DNA of 64,000 nucleotides from Nitrospirota bacterium. Its GTDB lineage: Bacteria > JACPQY01. Below, piece after piece: positions 25,702 through 36,082 of this stretch. Within the stretch, counting starts at the first letter, position 1, and every line of letters starts with the position of its first letter. The translations under genes and the position numbers were made by a program. Location of the stretch: the NCBI GenBank assembly GCA_016180645.1, contig JACPAV010000002.1:300628-364627 (forward strand), written 5' to 3'. Under the pieces are notes generated by a model. It was not told the DNA's origin and made no database searches. It worked only from the letters and a program-made list of their open reading frames with translations.

Positions 25702-25964
25702 GGGCCTTTTCCTTCCCGAACAAGCCGCTGCCCTGTGGGAGAGGCCCAAAAAGCTGCGAGAACGCCGTCGCGGAATTCTTCGTAAACCCCTCGATCAGCC
25801 TCAAGCATCTTGGCTGCCTTTCGCGCAGCGCGGCGAAACTCAGCCGCAGTTTGCCAGTCCAGCGTACTGTGAAATATCTCGTTGCGCATGATCTCTTCAA
25901 TCATCCCTGCGTCCACCGGACTGCAACCCGTAGCTTCGATGATGTCTTCAGCGTAGCCGCTCAT
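25698..25964 (-). CDS. Small conserved protein in the dnd operon
   Basis: The product is 88 residues, MSGYAEDIIEATGCSPVDAG, then MIEEIMRNEIFHSTLDWQTA. The EEIMRxxIFHSTLDWQ block is one I recall from small proteins on plasmids and accessory islands; no function is known to me. It is all helical by look. It lies between dndD (18 nt gap) and the dndE-herA gene (4-nt overlap), so it is made with them. It is not a DndE, since that domain is on the next gene. Confidence 0.7.
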   Translation of the reverse strand: MSGYAEDIIEATGCSPVDAGMIEEIMRNEIFHSTLDWQTAAEFRRAARKAAKMLEADRGVYEEFRDGVLAAFWASPTGQRLVREGKGP

Positions 25965-25982
25965 GGTATTCCTCCTTCGTTG

Positions 25983-28046
25983 TTACAGGTCCTTTCCGAA
26001 GTAGTCGCTTGTGATGCGCACTTCGTAGTTCGGGCTGTCGGGTCTGCCATGCGGGTGCAACGTGTAGGCACGCGCAAACCGGCCACGGGCGCGGTCAAAC
26101 AGCGGTCCATCCGGATCAATCTCAGCATTCGTGCTGAGGATGATGGACTGGTGGCCGCTGAGGTAAAGCCGGTCGAGCACGTTGGCGCGGACTTCTTTGT
26201 CGAGGCGGGCCAGTGGCGTGTCCACAACCAGCGGCGGAACGAGCTTGGCCAGACGACGCAGGGCTTCGTAGAACGCCAGCATTCGCACCTGTCGCTGACC
26301 GGCGGACGTGTTCGTTTCCTCCCAGGTAACTTTCCTGCCATCCCGGCGCACGAGCCAGCATTGCCAATGGCCGTCAAAGTCCATGCCCTCGAACTCCCGC
26401 TCCCGCTCGGTAATTTCCACCCACAACTTGCCGACTTCCTCGGAGAGCTTCCGCCGCATCAGAATTGCGGCTCGGCTGCGAATCTCGCCGGCGGCCTCGC
26501 GGTAGCGGGTCGCCATCGCCGCCAAACTTTCGCCCCGCTTGGCACGTTCGGCAATTTCCGACTGCGTCGTCTCCTGGCGTTTCAGATCCACAAGCTCAAC
26601 CTCAAGACGCGCGATTTCGGCATCAATATCCTTCAGTCGTTTGGAGATTTGATCGCGGCGAGTGATGAGGCCGCCCCGCTTTTCGTGGAGTTCCACGCCT
26701 CGTTTGTACGCCGCCGTGTTTTGTTGCATCTGTCTCAGCTTCTGGTTCAACTCGCGTAGCTCAACGTCCATTCGGTCGATCTCCGCACACCTGTCCGATA
26801 GGTCGCGAATATCGCTCTGGTTCAGGGCAAGCTGTCGGCGAATCTGCGCACTCGTGTCGTTGCGGTCGGCAATGTAGATGCGGTCGGGCATCCCTTGCGG
26901 TGGTGGATGGAACAGGCTGTGGAGAGCGTCTTCCAATCGCTTCATGTAGAAGGATTCGACATCAGGTTGGAGCTCGAATTCCTTGGGAACACCACCAAAC
27001 ACGTCCTGCTTTACCTGCGGAATCTTCGGCTCGACCGTGGACTTGGCGCTTTCCCACTCGCGACGACGTTCCTCGGATAGCAAAGCGCCATGCAATTCCT
27101 TGCAGTAGACCCCAAGCAACGAGACCGGTAGAGCCAACTCCCAAGCTTCTGTGAGTCTGGCTTCGAGTTTGGCTTTGGCCCCTGTAAGTTCGCCGCGGCG
27201 TTCTTGAGCTCTCTGCAACTCATCGGGGTCGACTGCTCCAAGCGTTTTCAAGTCGTCTTCGACTTCAACCAGTTCGGCTTCGACTTCTTTCAAGTCGCGG
27301 TCAAGGGTTTCGCGTTCAAGATGTCTGACCTTCAAGTTGCCCTCCACAGTCCTCACCTTGCTGTTCAACTCGTTGAGGGTCGTCAATGGGTCAGGGCCGC
27401 CGGTGGAATTGAACACGCGTGGGATCTTCGAGCTGATCAGTTGACGGAGATCGTTTTCCAGTTCGGCATAGGCCTGAAGGCCAAGGATTCGACTCACGCC
27501 TTCAACGATGTCCTGCTGTCCCAAGTTGATGGCCTGGCTGCGCTCAGCATCGAAAAAGAAGAACCGCGCCAGATGGCGCGGCAGGAAAGCGTCCCGAAGT
27601 TTGTGTATCTCTTGTTCGTCTTGGATGGTGCCCGGCTTGTCGGACCGTGTGGCATGATGCTCCCAGACTGGCGCCGAGTTGGAGCGGAACCGCACTTGGC
27701 GAAGGATCTCCACTTTCCGACTGCCCACTTTGTCATCGCGGAGACTCACCACCGCCTTGAGACGCACTAAGTCTTTACCTTCAGACAGTGCATGCCGATT
27801 GAGCGACTTCTCGAAGGTGAACCGCGTCGCATCTGACCCAGTCTCCACCTTCTTCAAGTCGCCGACGCCGCTCTCGCCGACCACCGCAAGATATAGGGCG
27901 CGCAGCAGGTGAGTTTTTCCGGCACCATTCTTTCCGCCCACGATAACGCCACACTTGCCCTCAAGACTTCGGAAGTCAACGGTGTGCTCGCCGTAGAATG
28001 GCCCAAAGTTCTCCAGCGTTAGTGAGTCGATATGGACTTCCGCCAT
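25983..28046 (-). CDS. dndD: DNA sulfur modification protein DndD (SMC-like ATPase)
   Basis: The product is 687 residues. The N-terminal ATPase half has Walker A GGKNGAGKT at residues 37-45 after LENFGPFYGEHTVDF. A long central coiled coil follows (about 210-520). The C-terminal half has the signature-like TSAGQRQVRMLAFYEALRRL and Walker B PPLVVDTPLARLD, then HQSIILSTNAEID. This RecF/SMC-like layout at 650-700 residues is that of DndD, the ATPase thought to nick or open DNA for sulfur insertion. It starts 2 nt after dndC. Confidence 0.9.
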   Translation of the reverse strand: MAEVHIDSLTLENFGPFYGEHTVDFRSLEGKCGVIVGGKNGAGKTHLLRALYLAVVGESGVGDLKKVETGSDATRFTFEKSLNRHALSEGKDLVRLKAVVSLRDDKVGSRKVEILRQVRFRSNSAPVWEHHATRSDKPGTIQDEQEIHKLRDAFLPRHLARFFFFDAERSQAINLGQQDIVEGVSRILGLQAYAELENDLRQLISSKIPRVFNSTGGPDPLTTLNELNSKVRTVEGNLKVRHLERETLDRDLKEVEAELVEVEDDLKTLGAVDPDELQRAQERRGELTGAKAKLEARLTEAWELALPVSLLGVYCKELHGALLSEERRREWESAKSTVEPKIPQVKQDVFGGVPKEFELQPDVESFYMKRLEDALHSLFHPPPQGMPDRIYIADRNDTSAQIRRQLALNQSDIRDLSDRCAEIDRMDVELRELNQKLRQMQQNTAAYKRGVELHEKRGGLITRRDQISKRLKDIDAEIARLEVELVDLKRQETTQSEIAERAKRGESLAAMATRYREAAGEIRSRAAILMRRKLSEEVGKLWVEITEREREFEGMDFDGHWQCWLVRRDGRKVTWEETNTSAGQRQVRMLAFYEALRRLAKLVPPLVVDTPLARLDKEVRANVLDRLYLSGHQSIILSTNAEIDPDGPLFDRARGRFARAYTLHPHGRPDSPNYEVRITSDYFGKDL

Positions 28047-28048
28047 GA

Positions 28049-29347
28049 TTAGGCCTTCTTCTCTGCCTCCTGTTTCGCCAAATCGTCTTTCAAGATGAAG
28101 AGCAGATCGTCCGGGAGGCCGTGGGCGCGGTGGCTTTCGCTGTATTCCTCCACCTTGGCAAGCATCCGACGGAGCGTGTCGGTGTTGATCCCCTTTTCCC
28201 GGGCGATTTCGTCCTCCAGCTCCCGAAGTTTGTTGAGTTCCTTCAGATCCGTGCTCATCATGACACCTCGCTGTTTGTTGAGGATACGGGCGACGCCCCG
28301 GCCGTCATCGGGATCGCGCGCGGCCTTCCACATTTGTTGGATCAAGAGGAGCTCCTCGGAGGCTATAATGGGCAAACGGGTTTCCTCCTGCAACGCGAGC
28401 AATCGGGCCAGCAACTCACGCCGGGCCTCAATGTGCAAAGGCCCCGGGCCCTTGTCGCCATTCATCCGTTTCATGTCGCGCTTGCCGTTGGCGGGGTCGC
28501 GGTAGAACTGTAGGGTTTCTCGAAATTCGATGAGCTTCTCCATCCGCTCGTCGCCGGCGGCCAGCAGCCCCTCACTGGCTTTGTCGCGATCCACCACGGT
28601 GCAGGTCCAGCAGCCGAAGCGGGAGTTGCCGCAGCTTGGAGTGCTGGTGTCGATCTGAATGGGACATTCACCGTTGGAGGCGCTGGAGTAGAGTTTGTAT
28701 AGTGCGCGGTTGTCGCCACCCCAGGGGTTCGGCGTTTGGAGGAGATAGGCCCAAACTTCCTCGGTGGTCAGGTATTCGATTGGATTGGAGACCCACACGC
28801 GCGGCAGGTCCGGGTGACGGCGCAAGCCGTTGCGGGTCTCGATACCCGCCATTGTTTGCGCCCGAGTTGCGCTTTCCTCCCGCCGCGCCCCCAAATGCAG
28901 GATGGCATCGCCCCAGTGTCCTATCCGTTTCTTTACAAAGTCATTTACCGGATCTATCTTCATCCGCTGAGTACACCAACGAAAGGTGCGATTGGGAGGG
29001 GGGTATCCACGCCCGATGATGTTGACCCAGAACGATTGTTCGGCCGGGGGTTTCAGGAGGTGGGCTTCGAAGTTCAACTCGTTCTGGCTGGAGAACTTCC
29101 TCATTTTGTCGAGCGTGCCCTCTACCATCCCGACGATGGCCGGGATTTCCACGCGCGTGTCCGTACAGAGGAGATTGATCGGCTTCTTGCGATTTTCCCT
29201 GGGGATGGACGCGACCGCGTCGAAGAGGAGCGAGGCCAGCATGGTGCTGTCCTTCCCCCCGCTGAATCCGACGAGCCACGGACGAGGATCCTCGATGTAG
29301 AGGCGGCTGAGGGATTCGCGAATTTCTTGATATCCGCCGGTCACCAC
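28049..29347 (-). CDS. dndC: DNA phosphorothioation protein DndC (PAPS-reductase family)
   Basis: The product is 432 residues. The PP-loop SGGKDS is at residues 29-34 (VGFSGGKDSTMLASLL). Four cysteines fit the 4Fe-4S ligands of DndC: C125 (RWCTQRMK), C239, C246 and C249 (SCGNSRFGCWTC). The adenylating and iron-sulfur parts activate DNA for sulfur transfer from a cysteine desulfurase. It is the first gene of the operon. The start is GTG at 29347. No dndB repressor gene precedes it. Confidence 0.92.
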   Translation of the reverse strand: MVTGGYQEIRESLSRLYIEDPRPWLVGFSGGKDSTMLASLLFDAVASIPRENRKKPINLLCTDTRVEIPAIVGMVEGTLDKMRKFSSQNELNFEAHLLKPPAEQSFWVNIIGRGYPPPNRTFRWCTQRMKIDPVNDFVKKRIGHWGDAILHLGARREESATRAQTMAGIETRNGLRRHPDLPRVWVSNPIEYLTTEEVWAYLLQTPNPWGGDNRALYKLYSSASNGECPIQIDTSTPSCGNSRFGCWTCTVVDRDKASEGLLAAGDERMEKLIEFRETLQFYRDPANGKRDMKRMNGDKGPGPLHIEARRELLARLLALQEETRLPIIASEELLLIQQMWKAARDPDDGRGVARILNKQRGVMMSTDLKELNKLRELEDEIAREKGINTDTLRRMLAKVEEYSESHRAHGLPDDLLFILKDDLAKQEAEKKA

Positions 29348-29352
29348 GGGCG

Positions 29353-29382
29353 ACAGTAAGCGACCCCCAGCGAGCTTGTCAA
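29353..29382 (-). promoter_or_regulatory. Promoter of the dnd operon, probably leaderless
   Basis: On the minus strand a perfect TTGACA (29382-29377) and TACTGT (29358-29353) are 18 nt apart. The -10 box ends 5 nt before the GTG of dndC, and no ribosome binding site is seen. Confidence 0.5.
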
Positions 29383-29427
29383 GCCGGGCCTGCCACAGGG
29401 GAGGAGGTCGGCAAAGTCAGGGAAGAA

Positions 29428-29695
29428 TCGTCATTCCCGCGGAGGCGGGAATCCAGAGCTTCTTGATTTCACTGGACCCCCGCCTTCGCGGGGGTGACGG
29501 ATAGGGTCGGGATTCCATTCTCATGATTCCCGATTGTTCATGGGCAGTTGGCATGGAACCTGCCGTGACCGTGGCCACAGGGGTACGTTAGGGGTTGCGA
29601 GGAAAGAACCTACTCAATTTTCCATCTTCTCGTCATGCCCGCGGAGGCGGGCCTCCAGTCTGGATTCCCGTCTTCACGGGAATGACGGAGCGAGG
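29428..29695. repeat. Two inverted CCCGC-type interspersed repeats
   Basis: Palindromic segments around 29430-29455 (ATTCCCGCGGAGGCGGGAAT), 29475-29500 (CCCCGCCTTCGCGGGGGTG) and 29633-29690 (two arms beginning ATGCCCGCGGAGGCGGG and GATTCCCGTCTTCACGGG) are of the widespread GTCATTCCCGC type. The rest of the 29348-29862 gap has no supported gene. Confidence 0.6.
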
Positions 29696-29862
29696 GACTT
29701 GTTCACTTTGTTTCCACGCGACCCCTTGCCTCCGTCTCACCCCCTTTTCCCGGCTTGGCATGTTGGCTTGGAAACGAGTTGTCAGAGTTGAGTGGGGCGT
29801 AGGGAATTCAGCATCCAACGGCGTCTCGCTTACGCCGCCGACTATGCTGACCGTGCGTGGAG

Positions 29863-31348
<1,486 letters not shown>

Positions 31349-31450
31349 CGGGCGTGAACGTAACGGAAGCGGTCCGCATTCGCAAGAGAAAACGGGGTCA
31401 ATTTCCGGGTTTACGCGGCCGGCCGATCATGGTATGGCTGGGCTCCGGCG

Positions 31451-31774
31451 ATGAACGCCCCATCAACAAACATCGAAGTTCGCATCCCATCGCCCGTCTG
31501 GATCATGCTCACACTGATGTGGGCCTTTCTAATCGGACTAGGGTTCATGGTCCGGCTGCCCAACGAGTCCCTCCAGGGTTTCATCCGATTCGCCTTCTGG
31601 GTCGTTCTGATCGCACACTTCGGCGAGGGCCTTGTCGGCGCCTATTTCGGTTTCCAAGCCAAGCAGAACCCCGTGAAGTGGTTTCTCCTCACCGTGTTTC
31701 TCGGCTTTCCGGCCTGGATAGCCCTGCGCCGGGCGATTCGCAAGGCCCGGATTCCTGCTTCCGCCAAGGCCTGA
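31451..31774 (+). CDS. Small membrane protein (DUF4499/TMEM254-like)
   Basis: The product is 107 residues with three likely membrane spans: WIMLTLMWAFLIGLGFMV, FWVVLIAHFGEGLVGAYFGF and KWFLLTVFLGFPAWIALRRA. The central HxxEGLxxAYF and the FLGFPAW ending recall DUF4499. The next gene starts 16 nt later. Confidence 0.55.
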   Translation: MNAPSTNIEVRIPSPVWIMLTLMWAFLIGLGFMVRLPNESLQGFIRFAFWVVLIAHFGEGLVGAYFGFQAKQNPVKWFLLTVFLGFPAWIALRRAIRKARIPASAKA

Positions 31775-31790
31775 TCCGTCGGCAGGCTTC

Positions 31791-32255
31791 ATGCCTGAAA
31801 ACACCTTCGCGCAGCTCGCCCAGCGGTTCCTATCGAACTGGGGACTGCGAGATCGGGCCTTCGAGCAGAAACTTGTCGCGCAATGGCCGGACGCCGTGGG
31901 TCCGTTTCTTGCCGGACTGACCATGCCGACGGGTTTCAAGAAAGGCTTCCTCTACCTGGCGGTGAACAACTCGGTGCTCCTGCACGAGCTGTTCTACCAG
32001 AAGCCGCAGATGCTGGAAAAAGTTCAGTCCTATTTTGGAACGGCGATACGGGACATCAAATTCTCCCTGCGTCCCCGATTCCTGGAGACCCCTCCGGCGG
32101 GCAAGCCCAAAGCAACCGGACCCGCCCCGCTCAGTCCAGAAGAACGGGCCTCGACGCTCCGCATCACCGAGGGAATCGCCGATGACGAACTGCGTTCCAG
32201 CCTGGTGAATCTTTTCGCGAACTCGAAACGGCGCCTGGCCGCCCGGAAACGCTGA
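31791..32255 (+). CDS. DUF721/DciA-like protein
   Basis: The product is 154 residues. Residues 1-95 fit the DciA (DUF721) domain: VAQWPDAVGPFLAGLTMP, GFLYLAVNNSVLLHELFYQ and KVQSYFGTAIRDIKFSLRP. DciA loads the replicative helicase in many bacteria; whether this protein does so is inference. A Pro-rich linker and a basic tail (SKRRLAARKR) complete it. It converges with the rhodanese gene 3 nt away. Confidence 0.7.
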   Translation: MPENTFAQLAQRFLSNWGLRDRAFEQKLVAQWPDAVGPFLAGLTMPTGFKKGFLYLAVNNSVLLHELFYQKPQMLEKVQSYFGTAIRDIKFSLRPRFLETPPAGKPKATGPAPLSPEERASTLRITEGIADDELRSSLVNLFANSKRRLAARKR

Positions 32256-32258
32256 GAC

Positions 32259-33053
32259 TCACTCTTCGAGGGGGAGATCTTTTCGATTTCCCCATTCGCC
32301 CCACGATCCGATGTAGTTGCGAACCCGATCCGCTCCGATCAGCCAAAGGGCCAGAAAGGTGTGTGCAGATCGGTAGCCGCCGTGACAGTAAGTAATGAAC
32401 TCCTTCTTGGGATCGATCCCTACCCCCCGGTACACACTCTCCAGTTCGGAGGGCGGCAGAAAGTATCCGTCGGACGTCAGATTCCTCTTCCACTCCACGT
32501 TCACGGCGCCGGGGATGTGCCCTCCTCGATCCGCACGCACGTGTTGTCCTGAAAATTCATCCGGCGTCCGGCAGTCGATGATCCTCGCTCCCATGCCTGA
32601 GAGGTTTGAATGCGTCGAATCGACCGTCGCCAGGAGTTCGGCGCGCGGCGTGTACTGAAATCCCTCGATTCCCGGAAGCGCCGCCGGGTCGGTCGAAAGG
32701 TCGTGGCCGCACCGCAACCATTCGCGCAATCCGCCGTCCAGCATGAGCGGTTCCTTGAATGAAAAGTAGTGAAGTACCCAAATCATCCGCGCGGCAAGCA
32801 TTCCCGAGTAGCCCTCGTAGACCACCGTGGTCCGGTCGGGATGGAGTCCCGCCTCGCGCAGCCCCGCCGCCATCCACTCATTGAATTTTTTCATTCCAGC
32901 CTGGGTCGTATCGAACCAATGGTACTCCCAGATGTCGAAAAGAATCGCCCCGGGGATGTGTCCCTTGTCGTATTCCTCCCGCGGCCGCACGTCCACCACC
33001 GCGGCGTCCTGAAGGTGTTCCCGCAGCCAACTTCCTTCCGTCAAAATGCGCAT
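32259..33053 (-). CDS. Sulfurtransferase with two rhodanese domains
   Basis: The product is 264 residues from the ATG at 33053. Domain 1 (VVDVRPREEYDKGHIPGAI) lacks an active cysteine (VVYEGYSGMLAARM there) and domain 2 has the active site CHGGYR in ITYCHGGYRSAHTFLAL. This inactive-plus-active layout is normal for thiosulfate sulfurtransferases; the CxGGxR loop fits thiosulfate or mercaptopyruvate. A TATACT box ends 11 nt before this start, favouring it over the ATG at 33080. Confidence 0.88.
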   Translation of the reverse strand: MRILTEGSWLREHLQDAAVVDVRPREEYDKGHIPGAILFDIWEYHWFDTTQAGMKKFNEWMAAGLREAGLHPDRTTVVYEGYSGMLAARMIWVLHYFSFKEPLMLDGGLREWLRCGHDLSTDPAALPGIEGFQYTPRAELLATVDSTHSNLSGMGARIIDCRTPDEFSGQHVRADRGGHIPGAVNVEWKRNLTSDGYFLPPSELESVYRGVGIDPKKEFITYCHGGYRSAHTFLALWLIGADRVRNYIGSWGEWGNRKDLPLEE

Positions 33054-33127
33054 GAGAAGGGTGAAGTATAGCAGCATCATGATGGCGAAGGTTGTGTTCG
33101 CCGCGAAAGTTCCTTATATTGATTTCC

Positions 33128-34420
33128 GTGCGTAAGAAATTGTTCGCGTGGGGCATCGTGGCATTCGTGCTCGTTGGATGGGCGGCGCATGCGCAGGATG
33201 TCCCAAACCCCTCCGCCCTGCTCCATCTCAAGATCGATGGGGCCATCAACCCGGTCGTCGCCGAGTTCATCATCGACGCGATTGAGCAGGCCGAGCGGGA
33301 AGGCGCGCAGGGCGTGCTCGTCGAGCTGGACACGCCGGGCGGTCTGGACGAATCCATGCGGGACATCATCAAGAAAATCCTCAACACCCCCGTCGTGGTG
33401 ATCGTGTACGTCTCACCCTCCGGAGCACGGGCCGCCTCGGCGGGAGCTCTCATCACACTTGCGGCCGATGTGGCCGCCATGGCGCCCGGCACGAACATCG
33501 GCGCGGCACACCCGGTCGCCATGGGCGGCGGCATGGACAAGACCATGGAGAAGAAGGTGGTGAACGACGCCGTCGCCTACATCAAGGGCCTCGCCAAAAA
33601 GCGAAACCGAAATGAGCGATGGGCTGAGCGCGCCGTGAAGGACAGCATCTCTACCTCGGCGGACGAGGCGTTGAAACAGAATGTGGTGGACGTAGTGGCC
33701 GCGAGCGTGACGGAGTTGATGGAGAAGATCCACGGGAAAGTCCTGAAAAAGGGAACCGAATCCCTCACTCTCGCCACCCGGGGAGCCGAGCTTCGCCCCG
33801 TTGGAATGAGTTTCCGGCAACGGCTCCTCAACACCCTCTCCAATCCAAACATCGCCTACATCCTCATGATGATCGGCGTGTGGGGAATGTTCTTCGAGCT
33901 GACGAATCCGGGCGCCATTTTCCCCGGCGTGGTCGGTGGTCTCTGCCTTCTCCTCGGTCTGTACTCGCTTCAAACACTTCCGGTCAACTACGCCGGGTTC
34001 GCCCTCATCGGCCTTGGCATCGTGCTCCTCATTCTCGAAATCAAAGTCACCAGCTACGGCCTGCTGACGATCAGCGGACTCATTGCGATGGCCCTCGGCT
34101 CGATGATGCTCATCAAGGGGCCGGCGCCGTTTTTCACCATCTCCAAATCCGTGGTGCTGGCGACCGTGGGGGCCACGGGGCTGCTGTTTGCCTTCGTCAT
34201 GCTCGCCGTGGCCCGCGCTCAACGATCCCTGCCGGCCTCCGGAGCGGAAGGGCTCGCCGGCGAAGTCGGTCACGCCCTGAGTCCGATCTCGTCCGGCGGG
34301 GGGAAAGTGTTCGTCCACGGGGAATACTGGGACGCCGTCAGCGATGAGTCGCTGGAGGCCGGATCAAAAGTCAAAGTGAAATCCGTGAACGGCCTCACGA
34401 TAAAGGTCGGAAGAGTTTAA
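33128..34420 (+). CDS. nfeD: NfeD-family membrane-anchored serine protease
   Basis: The product is about 430 residues from the GTG at 33128 (MRKKLFAWGIVAFVLVGWAA); a TTG at 33092 is possible. A signal peptide is followed by a ClpP-like protease domain (VLVELDTPGGLDESMRDI, ASAGALITLAADVAAMAPGT with the catalytic serine, KKVVNDAVAYIKGLAKKRNR with the lysine), 4-5 membrane spans and a C-terminal OB-fold (NfeD) domain. It is paired with a slipin 14 nt downstream, the standard partner that binds it in the membrane. Confidence 0.9.
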   Translation: MRKKLFAWGIVAFVLVGWAAHAQDVPNPSALLHLKIDGAINPVVAEFIIDAIEQAEREGAQGVLVELDTPGGLDESMRDIIKKILNTPVVVIVYVSPSGARAASAGALITLAADVAAMAPGTNIGAAHPVAMGGGMDKTMEKKVVNDAVAYIKGLAKKRNRNERWAERAVKDSISTSADEALKQNVVDVVAASVTELMEKIHGKVLKKGTESLTLATRGAELRPVGMSFRQRLLNTLSNPNIAYILMMIGVWGMFFELTNPGAIFPGVVGGLCLLLGLYSLQTLPVNYAGFALIGLGIVLLILEIKVTSYGLLTISGLIAMALGSMMLIKGPAPFFTISKSVVLATVGATGLLFAFVMLAVARAQRSLPASGAEGLAGEVGHALSPISSGGGKVFVHGEYWDAVSDESLEAGSKVKVKSVNGLTIKVGRV

Positions 34421-34434
34421 CGTAAGGAGGACTC

Positions 34435-35202
34435 ATGGGACTCGGACTACTGGTCGTCATCGCCATCATCATTTTCGGATTCATCTCGGGCGTCCGGGTC
34501 TTGAATGAGTACGAACGCGGCGTCCATTTCCGGCTGGGACGCATCCAGGACACCAAGGGCCCCGGCCTGCGCTGGATCATTCCCTTCGTCGATCGGCTTG
34601 TGAAAGTCAGCCTCCGAACCGTGGTGCTGGACGTTCCTCCGCAGGATGTCATCACCAAAGACAACGTCTCCGTGAAAGTGAACGCCGTGGTGTATTTCCG
34701 CGTGCTGGACGCGCGCAAGGCCGTGATCGAGGTTGAAAACTACCTCTATGCAACCTCTCAGCTCGCGCAAACAACTTTGCGAAGCGTGTTGGGAGAAACC
34801 GAACTGGATGAATTGCTGGCCGACCGCGAAAAGATCAACCACAAGCTCCAGGAAATTTTGGACCGACACACAGACCCGTGGGGCATCAAGGTGGCCAACG
34901 TGGAAGTGAAACACGTGGACCTCCCGCAGGAAATGCAGCGGGCGATGGCCAAGCAGGCGGAGGCGGAACGGGAGCGGCGCGCAAAGATCATCAACGCCGA
35001 GGGCGAATTCCAGGCGGCCCAGAAGCTCTCAGAGGCGGCGAACATCATGTCCAAGAACCCCACCACGCTGCAGCTTCGATACCTTCAAACGCTTGTGGAG
35101 ATTTCCTCCGAGCGGAATTCCACCGTCATCTTCCCCCTGCCCATGGACATCATCCGGCCCTTCCTGGACACCGTATCGAAGAAGGAGTTGAGCGGGTCGT
35201 AA
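34435..35202 (+). CDS. Slipin, SPFH/stomatin-family protein
   Basis: The product is 255 residues: an N-terminal membrane helix ([19 protein letters not shown]), then the SPFH core [40 protein letters not shown] and [19 protein letters not shown], and a helical tail rich in Ala/Glu/Arg. GTAAGGAGG lies just before the ATG. It forms a membrane scaffold with NfeD, which it follows. Confidence 0.93.
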   Translation: MGLGLLVVIAIIIFGFISGVRVLNEYERGVHFRLGRIQDTKGPGLRWIIPFVDRLVKVSLRTVVLDVPPQDVITKDNVSVKVNAVVYFRVLDARKAVIEVENYLYATSQLAQTTLRSVLGETELDELLADREKINHKLQEILDRHTDPWGIKVANVEVKHVDLPQEMQRAMAKQAEAERERRAKIINAEGEFQAAQKLSEAANIMSKNPTTLQLRYLQTLVEISSERNSTVIFPLPMDIIRPFLDTVSKKELSGS

Positions 35203-35238
35203 GGTCTTCCCGAGAGGACCCTCCCGTTCGGGCCCCGC

Positions 35239-36075
35239 ATGGATGTCCTTTCCTATTCTTCTCCGGACGTGGTGGCGCCCTACGCCGCCTACTGTAAGAG
35301 TCTCAAGTCACGGAACGCCTATGTCTCCCTCGCCCGTCACCTGATCCACACGGCCGCGCTGAAGAAGGGCGAGAGAGTCCTCGATCTCGGCTGCGGCTGT
35401 GGCGAATCGACCAAGGCGATTCTGCAGGTCATCGGCAAAACCGGGACGGTCATCGGCGTCGATCCCTCGGAACCGATGATCGAAAGTGCCCGCCGAAATC
35501 TCGGTGACTCGAACGTTGCTTTCAACGTCTCCACCGCGGAGGCGGTTCAACAATGGGTGAAACCGGAGTCGGTCGACTCGGTCATCTCCAGCGCCGCGAT
35601 CTGGTATCTGGATTTTTCGCTCACCTTGGCCGCCGCCCGGGCCGTGCTCAAAGCCCACGGCGCACTCGCATTCAACTTGCGATGGGATGTCATGCCGGAC
35701 GATCTCCCGCTCGCCAAGGCATCGGCCCGATTCATGACCGAATTCGGAAAGAAGGTGGTGGAACTGGCCCAACATGTGGAGCCCGGATATTCACCCACGG
35801 CTCATCCGGCCCCTGAAAGGCGGATCTTCAAGTTCATTGAAATGTACAAGACCATTCCGACCTCCGGTTTCACGCTCATGCAGTGCAAGGTCTTTGAAGT
35901 CGGAACCAGCCCGCAGGACTTCCTCGCCTGGCTCAAGTGCCCCAGGGAGGGCGCGCGTTTTCTTCCCGGCCTGGCGCCGAAGAAGCAGGAACGGGTCTTT
36001 CAGCAGGTTTTGAAGGAACTGAAGCCCAAAGCCATCCGTCAGAAGTTCGCCGACGTCCTTCTCTACCGCGACTGA
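35239..36075 (+). CDS. Class I SAM-dependent methyltransferase
   Basis: The product is 278 residues with SAM motif I at VLDLGCGCGESTKAILQV, the acidic strand end IGVDPSEPMI and NLGDSNVAFNVSTAEAV. This is a UbiE/type 11 methyltransferase pattern. The C-terminal helical region (residues 150-278) carries no recognised substrate motif. It sits 36 nt after the slipin gene. The substrate is unknown. Confidence 0.8.
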   Translation: MDVLSYSSPDVVAPYAAYCKSLKSRNAYVSLARHLIHTAALKKGERVLDLGCGCGESTKAILQVIGKTGTVIGVDPSEPMIESARRNLGDSNVAFNVSTAEAVQQWVKPESVDSVISSAAIWYLDFSLTLAAARAVLKAHGALAFNLRWDVMPDDLPLAKASARFMTEFGKKVVELAQHVEPGYSPTAHPAPERRIFKFIEMYKTIPTSGFTLMQCKVFEVGTSPQDFLAWLKCPREGARFLPGLAPKKQERVFQQVLKELKPKAIRQKFADVLLYRD

Positions 36076-36082
36076 GTTCAAT

